Shown piece after piece: positions 1 through 8,088 of a stretch of DNA of 64,000 nt. The translations under genes and the position numbers were made by a program. The stretch covers positions 1-64,000 of the forward strand of contig NZ_RQIH01000011.1 in the NCBI RefSeq assembly GCF_003939025.1, given 5' to 3'. The first letter of the stretch is position 1. Every line of letters begins with the position of its first letter. The notes under the pieces were generated by a model. It did no database searches. It worked only from the letters and a program-made list of their open reading frames with translations, and was not told where the DNA came from. Source of the stretch: Rhizobium sophoriradicis (GTDB lineage Bacteria; Pseudomonadota; Alphaproteobacteria; Rhizobiales; Rhizobiaceae).

Positions 1-245
1 CGCTGCCGCCTGCCTGCGGCAACAACGCATCAACAAAGCTGAATTGACCCGTCTGCTTCACCGCCATCCAAATCATCTCCGTTCAAAAACAACGGAATCA
101 TATTCTCAGCATTTTGCAACAGTCCCCGAGGGGGAGAAGGGGACATGCCGCAACGTCTCGACGCCCCGTTTCTCGCGCCAACCATCAGTGTTTTGCCGGA
201 GATTGCATTCTTCGCGCGGTCGCGTTCAGCCGCTCGACCAGAAAA
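1..245. other. Intergenic sequence downstream of otsA
   Basis: I see no convincing gene here. Positions about 118-140 hold a fragment (CCCCGAGGGGGAGAAGGGG) of the palindromic repeat family found elsewhere in the window at 6.6, 23.3 and 59.8 kb. Short open frames across this stretch lack ribosome binding sites and overlap the end of otsA on the other strand. Confidence 0.5.
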
Positions 246-1652
246 CTATCCCTGCGCCCCATTCCGGTCGGAGCTCGGAACAGCCACCAAATCCCGCAGG
301 AAATCTTTGCACCACAGCGAGACGTCGTGGGAGAGCAGATGTTCCATCATCCTGCTCCAGCGCTCGCGGCGCTCCTCGAGCGACATGGCGAGCCCACGCG
401 CAATAGCATTGGCGGTGCCTTCGACATCGTAGGGATTGACCAGCAGCGCGCCCTTCAACTCTCGTGCGGCGCCGGCGAAGCGTGACAGCACCAATACACC
501 GGGGCGATCCGGATCCTGGGCGGCGACATATTCCTTGGCGACGAGGTTCATGCCGTCGCGCAACGGCGTGACCAGCCCGATCGTCGCCAGCCGGAAAAGC
601 CCGGCGAGTACGTTGCGGCTGATAGACCGGTTGACATAGCGGATCGGCACCCAGTCGACCGTTCCGATGGCGCCGTTGACGCGGCCGGCCTGTTCGGCGA
701 CCATCTTCTGCATATGCTCGTATTCAGGAACTTCCGATCGGGATTTCGGCGTGACCTGCAGAAAGGTCACCTTGTTCTGGTAGGCGGGATTGCTGGTGAT
801 GAAACGCTCGAACGCTTCGAGCCGCTGAATGATGCCCTTCGAATAATCGAGCCGATCGACGCCGATGATCATGTCGCGGCCTTCGATGCTGCGCCGGGTC
901 TTCTGGACCATGACGTTGTTGGCCGCTTTTTCGGCGAATTCTGCAAATGCCGCGGTCTCGATGCCGATCGGATAGGCGCCGGCCTTGAATATCCGCCCGT
1001 GCGAATCGAACAAGCCGTTGCCGAGGTCGTCGCCAATGCCCTCCCGGCGCAGATAGCCGGCGAAATTCTGGAGATCATAGTCCGTCTGGAAGCCGACGAG
1101 ATCGTAATGCGAGAGCCCACGCATGATTTCCTCGTGGACCGGCATGGTGACGAGGATGTCGGCCGGCGGCCAGGGAATGTGCAGAAAGAAGCCGATCCGG
1201 TTCTTCAGTCCCATCTGGCGCAGTTCCGCCGCCAGTGGAATGAGGTGATAATCGTGAACCCAGATAATGTCATCAGGCTCGATCAACGGCGCCAGCCGGT
1301 GCGCAAAGAAGCGGTTGACGCGGAAATAACCGGCCATTTCCTTCCGGCCATATTCGGCGAGATCCAGGCGGTAGTGGCAGATCGGCCAGAGAACGCGGTT
1401 GGCAAAGCCGCGATAATATTCCTCGACGTCGGTGTCGGTGAGGTCGGTCAGGGCATAGGTGATGTTGCCCTTCTGCTGTTGCGACAGCGCGCCCGGTTCC
1501 CTGTCGCCGCTCGACTCTCCCGACCATCCCATCCAGATGCCGCCGCGCTCCTGCAGGGCCGCCTGCAGCGCCACAGCCAGGCCGCCGGCAGCGGAGCCGC
1601 CATCCTTGCTCGGCACGGGAACACGATTGGAAACGACGATAAGACGGCTCAT
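246..1652 (-). CDS. otsA: Trehalose-6-phosphate synthase (GT20)
   Basis: This cytoplasmic enzyme joins glucose from UDP-glucose to glucose-6-phosphate to make trehalose-6-phosphate, used for osmotic and desiccation protection. The 468-residue protein matches OtsA length. It opens with LIVVSNRVPVP, has the GGL loop near residue 24, WVHDYH near 135, GVDRLDYSKGI near 265 with the phosphate-binding Arg and Lys, and TPLRDGMNLVAKEYVA near 360. The ATG has AAGGAAGC five bases upstream. No otsB phosphatase lies beside it, so the second step must be encoded elsewhere. The next gene in the same direction is pgi, whose product consumes and supplies glucose-6-phosphate, but a 447-base gap argues for separate promoters. 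Confidence 0.95.
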   Translation of the reverse strand: MSRLIVVSNRVPVPSKDGGSAAGGLAVALQAALQERGGIWMGWSGESSGDREPGALSQQQKGNITYALTDLTDTDVEEYYRGFANRVLWPICHYRLDLAEYGRKEMAGYFRVNRFFAHRLAPLIEPDDIIWVHDYHLIPLAAELRQMGLKNRIGFFLHIPWPPADILVTMPVHEEIMRGLSHYDLVGFQTDYDLQNFAGYLRREGIGDDLGNGLFDSHGRIFKAGAYPIGIETAAFAEFAEKAANNVMVQKTRRSIEGRDMIIGVDRLDYSKGIIQRLEAFERFITSNPAYQNKVTFLQVTPKSRSEVPEYEHMQKMVAEQAGRVNGAIGTVDWVPIRYVNRSISRNVLAGLFRLATIGLVTPLRDGMNLVAKEYVAAQDPDRPGVLVLSRFAGAARELKGALLVNPYDVEGTANAIARGLAMSLEERRERWSRMMEHLLSHDVSLWCKDFLRDLVAVPSSDRNGAQG

Positions 1653-2099
1653 GAGCTTCCTTCAGTTAAGATGGGACATGAAAACGCAATGTGATGAGCA
1701 TCCTGGAGAACCGCCTGAATGTGGCGGGGGAGGCTGGGCAGGCAGCGACTTCGAATGAGCCATCCGGACGAGGGGCGGAGGCCGGCGGGAACAATGGAAC
1801 GGAGCGTCGTTCCGGGCTTGGTAGGCCATGTCGTCGGAAATACCCATTGCACAGAATTTGCTTGAATCTAGGGCGATTACAGCGGAATGGAAGAATTCTT
1901 TCTACAATTTTCCATTAGAAGAACATTTCATCCGGTTCCGCACGCCGAACCCGTCGCGCCGCAGGGGCGCGCCCCTGCCGATGTCAGTTTTGGTAATGAT
2001 GATGTTGACGCCAATCACGGCGCCGGCTGGTCGACAGGCGCGCCGATCGAAGCCTGCCGGCGCGCCCTCCATCCACATACAGGGCGCGCCCTCGAGCGC
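1653..2099. other. Intergenic region, clustered GGCGCGCC palindromes
   Basis: A 447-base gap between pgi and otsA, both on the minus strand. It should hold the otsA promoter, probably in the AT-rich stretch at 1860-1935. The pgi-proximal part has four copies of the 8-base palindrome GGCGCGCC at 1966, 2037, 2059 and 2083. The first sits inside a perfect 18-base palindrome at 1961-1978. None is followed by a T-run on the pgi sense strand, so they are not clear terminators. No gene is seen. Confidence 0.5.
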
Positions 2100-3725
2100 C
2101 TACTTCGCCAGCTTCGCCAGCGCCGCAACCAGCCCTTGCGTCGAGGAATCATGACCTGCCGCGCTCTCCTTGCCCTCGACGACAGGCAGCAGGCCCGTCG
2201 CCAGTTCCTTGCCGAGCTCGACGCCCCACTGGTCGAAGGAGTTGATGCGGAACAGCACGCCTTCGACGAAGACGCGATGTTCGTAAAGCGCGATCAGCCG
2301 GCCGAGCGCATAAGGCGTCAGCTTGTCGTAAACGAAGGTGATCGAGGGACGGTTGCCCTCAAAGACCCGGTGCGGGGCGATGAAATCGGCCTTCTTATCG
2401 TCCATGCCCTTGTCGGTCAGCTGCTTCTTGGCTTCCGCGAAGGTGCGGCCCTTCATCAGCGCTTCCGACTGGGCGAGGACGTTGGAGATCAGCAGCTGGT
2501 GCTGGTGGCGCAGCTCCGGCTCGAAGGCATTGGCGGCGATCATGAATTCGGCCGGGATGACGCTCGTGCCCTGGTGGATCAGCTGGTAGAAGGCATGCTG
2601 GCCGTTGGTGCCGGGCTCGCCCCAAACGACCGGCCCGGAATTGCCCTCGACCGGCGTGCCGTCGATGGTCACGCCCTTGCCGTTCGATTCCATGTCGAGC
2701 TGCTGCAGGTAGGCCGGGAAGCGCGACAGACGCTGATCGTAGGGCAGGATGGCGCGGGTGGGATAACCCAGCACGTTGCGGTGGTAGAAGCCGATCAAAC
2801 CGAGCAGCATCGGCAGGTTTTCGGTAATGGGTGCCTTACGGAAGTGGTTGTCGACGGCATGTGCGCCGTCGAGGAATTTGCCGAAATTCTCCGGCCCGAT
2901 CGCGATCATCAGCGGCAGGCCGATTGCCGACCAGATCGAGTAGCGGCCGCCGACCCAGTCCCAGAAGCCGAAGACGCGGGCGCTGTCGATGCCGAAAGCA
3001 GCGACCTTGTCGAGCGCCGTCGAGACGGCGGCGAAGTGGTGCTGCACGGCCGCTTCGCCGAGCGCCTTGGCGATGAAATGGCGCGCCGTCTGCGCATTGG
3101 TCATCGTCTCCACGGTGGTGAAGGTCTTCGAGGCGACGATGAACAGCGTCGTCTCCGGCTGAACCAGCTTCAGGATATCGGCGATATGAGCGCCGTCGAT
3201 ATTGGAGACGAAATGGGCGCGCGGGCCGTCATGGAAGGGGGCAAGCGCCAGCGTCGCCATGACGGGGCCGAGATCGGAGCCGCCGATGCCGATATTGACG
3301 ACATCGGTGATCGCCTTGCCGGTCGCGCCCTTCAGCGCGCCGGAGCGGATCTCGTCGGCAAACTTGCCCATGGCGGCGAGCACCGCGTTGACATCGGGCA
3401 TGACGTCCTTGCCGTCGACCAGAACCGGCGTGTTGGAGCGGTTGCGCAGCGCCGTATGCAGCACGGCGCGATCCTCGGTGAAATTGATCGCCTTACCGGA
3501 GAACATTTCCTCGCGCTTCATCTCGACACCGCCTTCTTCGGCGAGCTTGACCAGCAGCTTCAGGATCTCGTCATTCACCGACGTCTTGGAAAAGTCCATC
3601 AGGAGGTCGTCGAGCGCGACGGAGAATCGCGAAAAGCGCTTGGGATCGGCGGCGAAGGCGGCACGGATATCGGTCGCCTGGGTAGCGGCCGCAGTGCTTT
3701 TCAGCTGTTCGACGATGGCGTTCAT
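2100..3725 (-). CDS. pgi: Glucose-6-phosphate isomerase
   Basis: Interconverts glucose-6-phosphate and fructose-6-phosphate in the cytoplasm. In rhizobia, which mainly use the Entner-Doudoroff route, this lets fructose-6-phosphate and triose phosphates return to glucose-6-phosphate. Both family signatures are present: VGGRYSIWSAIGLP near residue 250 and NSFDQWGVELGK near 500. The catalytic region around GNSGPVVWGEPGTN is intact. I chose the ATG at 3725 (541 residues, normal for the family), because AAGGAGC lies just upstream. A longer frame to 3797 adds 24 residues without a ribosome binding site. The gene stands alone: the downstream gap to otsA is 447 bases and the upstream gap is filled by a repeat element. 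Confidence 0.96.
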   Translation of the reverse strand: MNAIVEQLKSTAAATQATDIRAAFAADPKRFSRFSVALDDLLMDFSKTSVNDEILKLLVKLAEEGGVEMKREEMFSGKAINFTEDRAVLHTALRNRSNTPVLVDGKDVMPDVNAVLAAMGKFADEIRSGALKGATGKAITDVVNIGIGGSDLGPVMATLALAPFHDGPRAHFVSNIDGAHIADILKLVQPETTLFIVASKTFTTVETMTNAQTARHFIAKALGEAAVQHHFAAVSTALDKVAAFGIDSARVFGFWDWVGGRYSIWSAIGLPLMIAIGPENFGKFLDGAHAVDNHFRKAPITENLPMLLGLIGFYHRNVLGYPTRAILPYDQRLSRFPAYLQQLDMESNGKGVTIDGTPVEGNSGPVVWGEPGTNGQHAFYQLIHQGTSVIPAEFMIAANAFEPELRHQHQLLISNVLAQSEALMKGRTFAEAKKQLTDKGMDDKKADFIAPHRVFEGNRPSITFVYDKLTPYALGRLIALYEHRVFVEGVLFRINSFDQWGVELGKELATGLLPVVEGKESAAGHDSSTQGLVAALAKLAK

Positions 3726-3840
3726 GGGGGGCTCCTTTGGAGGCGGAAAGGTTGCGGAAACTATTCGCTTTATCGCCCGCAAATCAAGCTCAGCCATCGC
3801 TCCCGAAACAAAAAAGCCACCCGCGGCAAGCGGATGGCGT

Positions 3841-4115
3841 TTAGAGCCTTTCCTGGTCAGCTTGAAGCATTCTGCCGGAGCAGGTTTTCGTCAGGGCAGA
3901 GGCGATTGGCGACGGGCATACCCCAAGGTACGTCCGAGCCGATCGCCTCTGATCCTGGCGGAAAGATGCCCGGCCCTCCGGGTTGGCTGAAACGGGCCGG
4001 CTGATCGACCGGCCGGCTTGGCCGTAGAGCTGGGCTACGACGCGCGCCGGCCGGTCGACCATCCGACTCCGTTTGAGCCAACAGAATGCTTCAATCTGAC
4101 CAGGAAAGGCTCTAA
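3841..4115. repeat. 275-bp element with ~37-bp terminal inverted repeats
   Basis: The ends are exact inverted copies over 20 bases (TTAGAGCCTTTCCTGGTCAG at 3841, its complement ending at 4115). They continue for another ~17 bases with one mismatch (GCTTGAAGCATTCTG against GATTGAAGCATTCTG). The middle is GC-rich and contains smaller palindromes around CGGCCGGCTGATCGACCGGCCGGC-like sequence (about 3995-4055). No transposase is encoded, so it resembles a MITE or the mosaic palindromic elements known in rhizobia. It fills most of the gap between pgi and the acyl-CoA synthetase and could act as a bidirectional 3' hairpin. Confidence 0.75.
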
Positions 4116-4134
4116 TTTCATGAGCTTGTCAAAT

Positions 4135-5835
4135 TCAGTCGCGCAGATCCTTGCGCAGGATCTTGCCGACCGGCGACTTCGGCAGCTCGGTGCGGAATTC
4201 GATGAAGCGCGGGCGTTTGTAGTTGGTGAGATTGGCGATGCAATGGGCCTTCACCTCGGCTTCTGTCAGGTTCGGGTCCTTCCTGACCACGAAGAGTTTG
4301 ACCGCTTCGCCCGAATGCCCGTCCGGCACGCCGATCGCGGCGGCTTCGAGGATGCCGGCATGCATGGCGGCAACCTCCTCGATCTCGTTCGGATAGACGT
4401 TGAAGCCGGAAACGAGGATCATGTCCTTCTTGCGATCGACGATCTTGGTGTAGCCGCGTTCGTCCATGAAACCCATGTCGCCCGTGCGGAAATAGCCGTC
4501 GGCCGTCATCACCCGCGCCGTTTCCTCCGGCTTCTGCCAATAGCCGGCCATCACCTGCGGTCCGCGGATGCAGATTTCGCCGATCTCGCCGAGCGGCAGC
4601 GGACGGCCCTCCTCGTCGCGAATGTCGAGTTCGGTGGAAGGAATAGGCAGGCCGATCGAGCCGGTAAACTCGATCGAATCGAAGCGGTTGGCGGTGGCGA
4701 CCGGCGATGTTTCCGAAAGCCCGTAGCCTTCCGTGATCGCCGTGCCTGTCGTCTTCAGCCAGCGTTCGGCGACCGGGCGCTGGACGGCCATGCCGCCGCC
4801 GAGCGACATGATTAGCGAGGAGAAGTCGAGCTTGGCGAAATCGGCATTGTTCAGCAGTGCGTTGAACAGCGTGTTGAGGCCCGGGAAGATATGGATGTTC
4901 GATTTTTCGAACTCTTTGACGAGGCCGGGAATGTCGCGCGGATTGGCGATCAGGATGTTGTGGGCGCCGAGCGACATGCCCATCAGCGAATTCACCGTCA
5001 GCGCGAAGATGTGATAGAGCGGCAAGGCGCAGAGGAAATTCAGCACTTCGGGCTGCTTCTTGCGCTGGAAGGCCGAGCGCAGCCAGAGCGACAGCTGCAG
5101 CTTGTTGGCGAGCAGGTTCTGATGCGTCAGCACCGCGCCCTTGGCAATGCCTGTCGTGCCGCCGGTATATTGCAGGAAGGCGACGTCGCCGCCGGTAAGC
5201 GCCACCGGTTGGAGGCTCTTTTTTGCGCCTTCGCGCAGCACCTGGCTGAAGCTCTTATGTTGCGGGATCGACCAGGAGGGAACGAGCTTCTTCACCTTGC
5301 GCACGACGAAGTTGACGATCAGCCCCTTGGCCCCGAGCATTTCGCCGAGCGAGGTGACGACGACATGGCGCAGGTCGGTCTTGTTCAGGACCTGCTCCAC
5401 CGTGCGGGCGAAATTCTCCAGCACGAAGATCGCCTTGGCGCCGGAATCGCGCAGCTGGTGTTCGAGTTCGCGCGGCGTATAGAGCGGGTTGACGTTGACG
5501 ACCACCAAGCCGGCGCGCAGGATCGCATAGGTCGCGACCGGGTTCTGCAAGACGTTCGGCATCATCACCGCGACGCGGTCGCCCTTCTCGAGCCCGATGC
5601 TCTGCAGCCAGGCGGCGACCTTGCGCGTCTGGTCGTCCAGCTCGCGGTAGCTCATCGCCTTGCCCATGCTGGAAAAAACCGTCCGATCGGCGTAACGGGC
5701 GCAGGACTTTTCCAAGAGTTCGACAAGCGAGGCATGTTCCATCGGCGGCAGTTCGGCCGGAACCATATCCGGATAGGTGGCAAGCCAGGGCTTGTCGGCT
5801 TTTGCTCCGTTCGGATGGACGGAAATGCTGCTCAT
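4135..5835 (-). CDS. Long-chain fatty-acid--CoA ligase (AMP-binding)
   Basis: ATP-dependent activation of fatty acids to acyl-CoA at the inner face of the membrane, the entry step of beta-oxidation. This is a full-length 566-residue ANL-superfamily enzyme. The AMP-binding P-loop YTGGTTGIAKGA lies near residue 215, GYGLSETSP near 365, YFRTGDMGFMDERG near 450, and the C-terminal catalytic lysine in GKILRKDL. The ATG at 5835 follows GGGAGAG at good spacing. The 25-residue upstream extension is arginine-rich and unlikely to be translated. It has the FadD layout, but substrate length cannot be read from sequence. A 16-base palindrome about 140 bases upstream is a likely operator, similar to one before the nitronate monooxygenase gene at 32.2 kb. 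Confidence 0.9.
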   Translation of the reverse strand: MSSISVHPNGAKADKPWLATYPDMVPAELPPMEHASLVELLEKSCARYADRTVFSSMGKAMSYRELDDQTRKVAAWLQSIGLEKGDRVAVMMPNVLQNPVATYAILRAGLVVVNVNPLYTPRELEHQLRDSGAKAIFVLENFARTVEQVLNKTDLRHVVVTSLGEMLGAKGLIVNFVVRKVKKLVPSWSIPQHKSFSQVLREGAKKSLQPVALTGGDVAFLQYTGGTTGIAKGAVLTHQNLLANKLQLSLWLRSAFQRKKQPEVLNFLCALPLYHIFALTVNSLMGMSLGAHNILIANPRDIPGLVKEFEKSNIHIFPGLNTLFNALLNNADFAKLDFSSLIMSLGGGMAVQRPVAERWLKTTGTAITEGYGLSETSPVATANRFDSIEFTGSIGLPIPSTELDIRDEEGRPLPLGEIGEICIRGPQVMAGYWQKPEETARVMTADGYFRTGDMGFMDERGYTKIVDRKKDMILVSGFNVYPNEIEEVAAMHAGILEAAAIGVPDGHSGEAVKLFVVRKDPNLTEAEVKAHCIANLTNYKRPRFIEFRTELPKSPVGKILRKDLRD

Positions 5836-5973
5836 CGTGTCTCTCTCCCTTGCGGCGCCGCGCCGGCGCCGAGCCGCTATCGGCTGCGATTGACCGGAAG
5901 CATCCTCCATCTTCCTGTCCGGCAGCTTATGTCATTGCCTGAACGGTTCAAGCTCAATGACGCTATACTAACC

Positions 5974-5989
5974 TTGACGTAAACGTCAA
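5974..5989. promoter_or_regulatory. Palindromic operator candidate before acyl-CoA synthetase
   Basis: TTGACGT-AA-ACGTCAA has perfect 7-base arms around a 2-base centre. It lies between the acyl-CoA synthetase and the divergent PRC-barrel gene. A related 22-base palindrome with the same TTGACGT/ACGTCAA ends occurs at 32250-32271. ACGT-centred palindromes of this kind resemble operators described for MerR-type LiuR and other fatty-acid or branched-chain amino-acid regulators in proteobacteria. That link is an inference. Confidence 0.5.
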
Positions 5990-6079
5990 CATTCGCGGAT
6001 AGCTCGACCTGGAACTTTGAGTCCGCCGTGACGTTGAATCTGCATACTCACCATGAGGAAACACCAAAGGAGGTGCACA

Positions 6080-6472
6080 ATGTTGAACGAGGAAACCGAC
6101 GCCACCCGCCGCGACCCGCATGTGAAGGATACGCCTTCGCTGATCGCCAGCGACCGCGTCGAAGGCACCCGCGTCTATGGCGCCGACGGCAGGCATATCG
6201 GCTCGATCGAACGCCTGATCATCGGCAAGCTCGATGGCCGCGTCGCCTATGCGGTGCTGAGCTTCGGCGGCTTCCTGGGCATCGGCGACGATCACTATCC
6301 GCTCCCCTGGGAAAAGCTGAACTACGACACACAGCTGGACGGCTATCGCATCGACCTGACCAAGGAGCAGATCGAAGGCGCACCGAGCTATTCGGACGAT
6401 GACGACACCTGGTACAACGATAATGGCCGCCGGGTATACGACTACTATGGCGTGCCGCCTTACTGGATGTAA
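6080..6472 (+). CDS. PRC-barrel domain protein
   Basis: A small soluble protein of 130 residues with one PRC-barrel beta-domain (about residues 20-95, from SLIASDRVEGTRVYG through YPLPWEKLNYD) and an acidic, Tyr-rich tail ending VYDYYGVPPYWM. PRC-barrel proteins of this type are often abundant under stress in rhizobia, but their molecular role is mostly unknown. The start at 6080 is set by an unusually strong ribosome binding site, AAAGGAGGT at 6066-6074. An in-frame ATG at 6053 lies upstream of that site and is rejected. A strong terminator follows, so the gene is monocistronic. The strong initiation region and compact terminator suggest high expression. Confidence 0.88.
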   Translation: MLNEETDATRRDPHVKDTPSLIASDRVEGTRVYGADGRHIGSIERLIIGKLDGRVAYAVLSFGGFLGIGDDHYPLPWEKLNYDTQLDGYRIDLTKEQIEGAPSYSDDDDTWYNDNGRRVYDYYGVPPYWM

Positions 6473-6497
6473 TCTCGTCCGATAGGCCGAACTGGAA

Positions 6498-6523
6498 GGG
6501 CCCCGTGCGATGCGGGGCCTTTT
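6498..6523 (+). terminator. Rho-independent terminator of the PRC-barrel gene
   Basis: GGCCCCG (6499-6505) pairs with CGGGGCC (6513-6519) around a 7-base loop and is followed by TTTT. It lies 25 bases after the PRC-barrel stop codon. Confidence 0.8.
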
Positions 6524-6592
6524 GGTGTGTGGTGACGGTGGCCAAAGGCGTGCCTTACAAAGCGTGCGAGGAACGGGGAGGTCGCGGCATGT

Positions 6593-6822
6593 CCTCTTCT
6601 CCCCTCGGGGAGAAGGTGCCGGCAGGCGGATGAGGGGGCCACACGCCACACCCCTGACGTATTCCGGCACGCCAATGCCGACGCTGTTTTCCAGTATGTT
6701 GATTACAATCAACAGGATGCAGCCGTCGTCAAGTTCCACATGACGCTTATCTTGGAAAGACCAGAGTCTTCGGCCCCCTCATCCGCCCTACGGGCACCTT
6801 CTCCCCGAGGGGAGAAGAGGGA
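6593..6822. repeat. Inverted pair of REP-like palindromes (REPIN-like)
   Basis: Two inverted copies of a dispersed unit: 6593-6638 (TTCTCCCC...GGGGAGAAGGTGCC then GGCAGGCGGATGAGGGG) and 6774-6822 (CCCCTCATCCGCC...CTTCTCCCCGAGGGGAGAAG). Each is itself a hairpin. The same unit is at 23.3, 48.5 and 59.8 kb. The rest of the gap between the PRC-barrel gene and the VOC gene (6524-6904) holds no gene that I can see. Confidence 0.8.
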
Positions 6823-6904
6823 GTCGAGAGGCTGCGGCCGCCTTAATCACCAACCCGCAACAAGATCATTGGCCGAACGCAGCCGCAATCAGGTTATTTC
6901 CTAG

Positions 6905-7300
6905 CTAGAGAAACCGCCCGTGGCGCTGCAACACTTCGATTTTGTAGCCGTCGGGGTCGCTGACGAAAAAGAACAGGCCGAAGAGCCTGCCGTCGCGATT
7001 GAGCTCCACCAGCTCGCCCGGTTTCAGCCCGAGTTTCAGCATGCGCTCACGCTCCACCGCCACTTCGTCGACGGAGACGGCGAGATGGCCATAGGCATTG
7101 CCGAGATTATAGGGTTCTGTCCGGCCCTTGTTGACCGTCAGCTCCAGTTCGAAGCCGGTCTCGGCATTGCTGAGATAGATCAGTGTGAAGGTTGCGAATT
7201 CGACACGGTCGGCGACCGAAAGGCCGAAGGCTTTGCGATAGAATTCGACCGAACGCGCCTCGTCGAGAACGCGGATCATCGAGTGGATCATCTTCGCCAA
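6905..7300 (-). CDS. gloA: Lactoylglutathione lyase-like VOC protein
   Basis: Glyoxalase I detoxifies methylglyoxal by isomerising its glutathione hemithioacetal to lactoylglutathione in the cytoplasm. The 131-residue protein has the two-module VOC fold and the usual metal-ligand positions of the short bacterial enzyme: His in KMIHSMIRVLD, Glu in ELELT, His in GHLAVSV and Glu in YKIEVLQ. A TTG start at 7300 is favoured because GGGAGG lies five bases before it. An ATG three codons later (7291) is the alternative. It is 38 bases from the end of the osmoprotectant operon and on the same strand, so partial cotranscription is possible. Confidence 0.85.
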   Translation of the reverse strand: MAKMIHSMIRVLDEARSVEFYRKAFGLSVADRVEFATFTLIYLSNAETGFELELTVNKGRTEPYNLGNAYGHLAVSVDEVAVERERMLKLGLKPGELVELNRDGRLFGLFFFVSDPDGYKIEVLQRHGRFL

Positions 7301-7338
7301 TTCTGCCTCCCATTCTTTCGGTCACGGTAGCGGTCCCC

Positions 7339-8088
7339 TTACGCCGCGCGCAAGCCGATTCTTCGCGTGATCGCCGCTTCGACGAGGCCCATGGCGTCAT
7401 AGATCAGCACTGCCATCAGGCCGACGATCAGCCCGCCCTGCAGGATGAAGGCGGTATTGTCCGATATCAGCCCGGCGATGATCACCTCGCCGAGACCCTT
7501 TGCCGCCACCGTCGAGCCGATCGTCGCCGTGCCGATATTGATCACGGTCGCGACCTTCAGCCCCTCGAGGATCAGCGGCAAGGCAAGCGGCAGCTCGACG
7601 CGCAACAGCCGCTGCGTGGCGCTCATGCCCATGCCGTCGGCGGCGTCGAGTACCTGCGGCGACACCTGCTTCAGGCCGGCCACGGTGTTTTCGAAGATCG
7701 GCAGCAGGCCGTAGAGAAAAAGCGCGATCAGCGTCGGCATGGCGCCGAAGCCTGTGGCGGGAACGGCAAGCGCCAGCACCGCGACTGGCGGAAAGGTTTG
7801 GCCGGCATTGGCGATGGCGCGCGACAGCGGCAGAAAGTCCGCCCCGCTTTCGCGGGTGACGAAGATGCCGCCGAGAACGGCGAGCACGGCGCTGCAGGCG
7901 ATCGATCCGATCACCAGCTGCAGGTGCCCGAGCGCAAGCGAGGCGAGGCTGTTTTGCGTATAGACGGCCGGCGCATTGTTGCTGGTCAGCGGCACGAGCA
8001 GGAAGGAGAGCCACTCCGTCCTGAACAACAGGATCAAGAGCAGGGCGAGCGCCGCCAGGCGGAAGAGATTGGCGACGAGGAGTTTCAT
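7339..8088 (-). CDS. yehW: Osmoprotectant ABC transporter permease (YehW-like)
   Basis: The shorter of two inner-membrane permeases of a glycine-betaine/choline-family importer. At 249 residues it matches E. coli YehW. It has about six hydrophobic segments and the BPD-transport (EAA) loop, in which GLKQVSPQVLDAADGMGMS sits near residue 145. Its ATG at 8088 overlaps the TGA of the ATPase gene by four bases (ATGA), showing translational coupling. A much longer frame extends upstream, but its N-terminal part is an antisense-like, arginine-rich translation of the ATPase gene. It is the last gene of the operon osmF-yehY-yehX-yehW. Confidence 0.9.
   Translation of the reverse strand: MKLLVANLFRLAALALLLILLFRTEWLSFLLVPLTSNNAPAVYTQNSLASLALGHLQLVIGSIACSAVLAVLGGIFVTRESGADFLPLSRAIANAGQTFPPVAVLALAVPATGFGAMPTLIALFLYGLLPIFENTVAGLKQVSPQVLDAADGMGMSATQRLLRVELPLALPLILEGLKVATVINIGTATIGSTVAAKGLGEVIIAGLISDNTAFILQGGLIVGLMAVLIYDAMGLVEAAITRRIGLRAA

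Noticed and set aside
1887..4004. Long plus-strand open frame (about 705 codons) opposite pgi
   Set aside because: It is antisense to a clear pgi gene, Arg/Asp/Gly-rich as expected for complementary frames in high-GC DNA, and has no recognisable domain.
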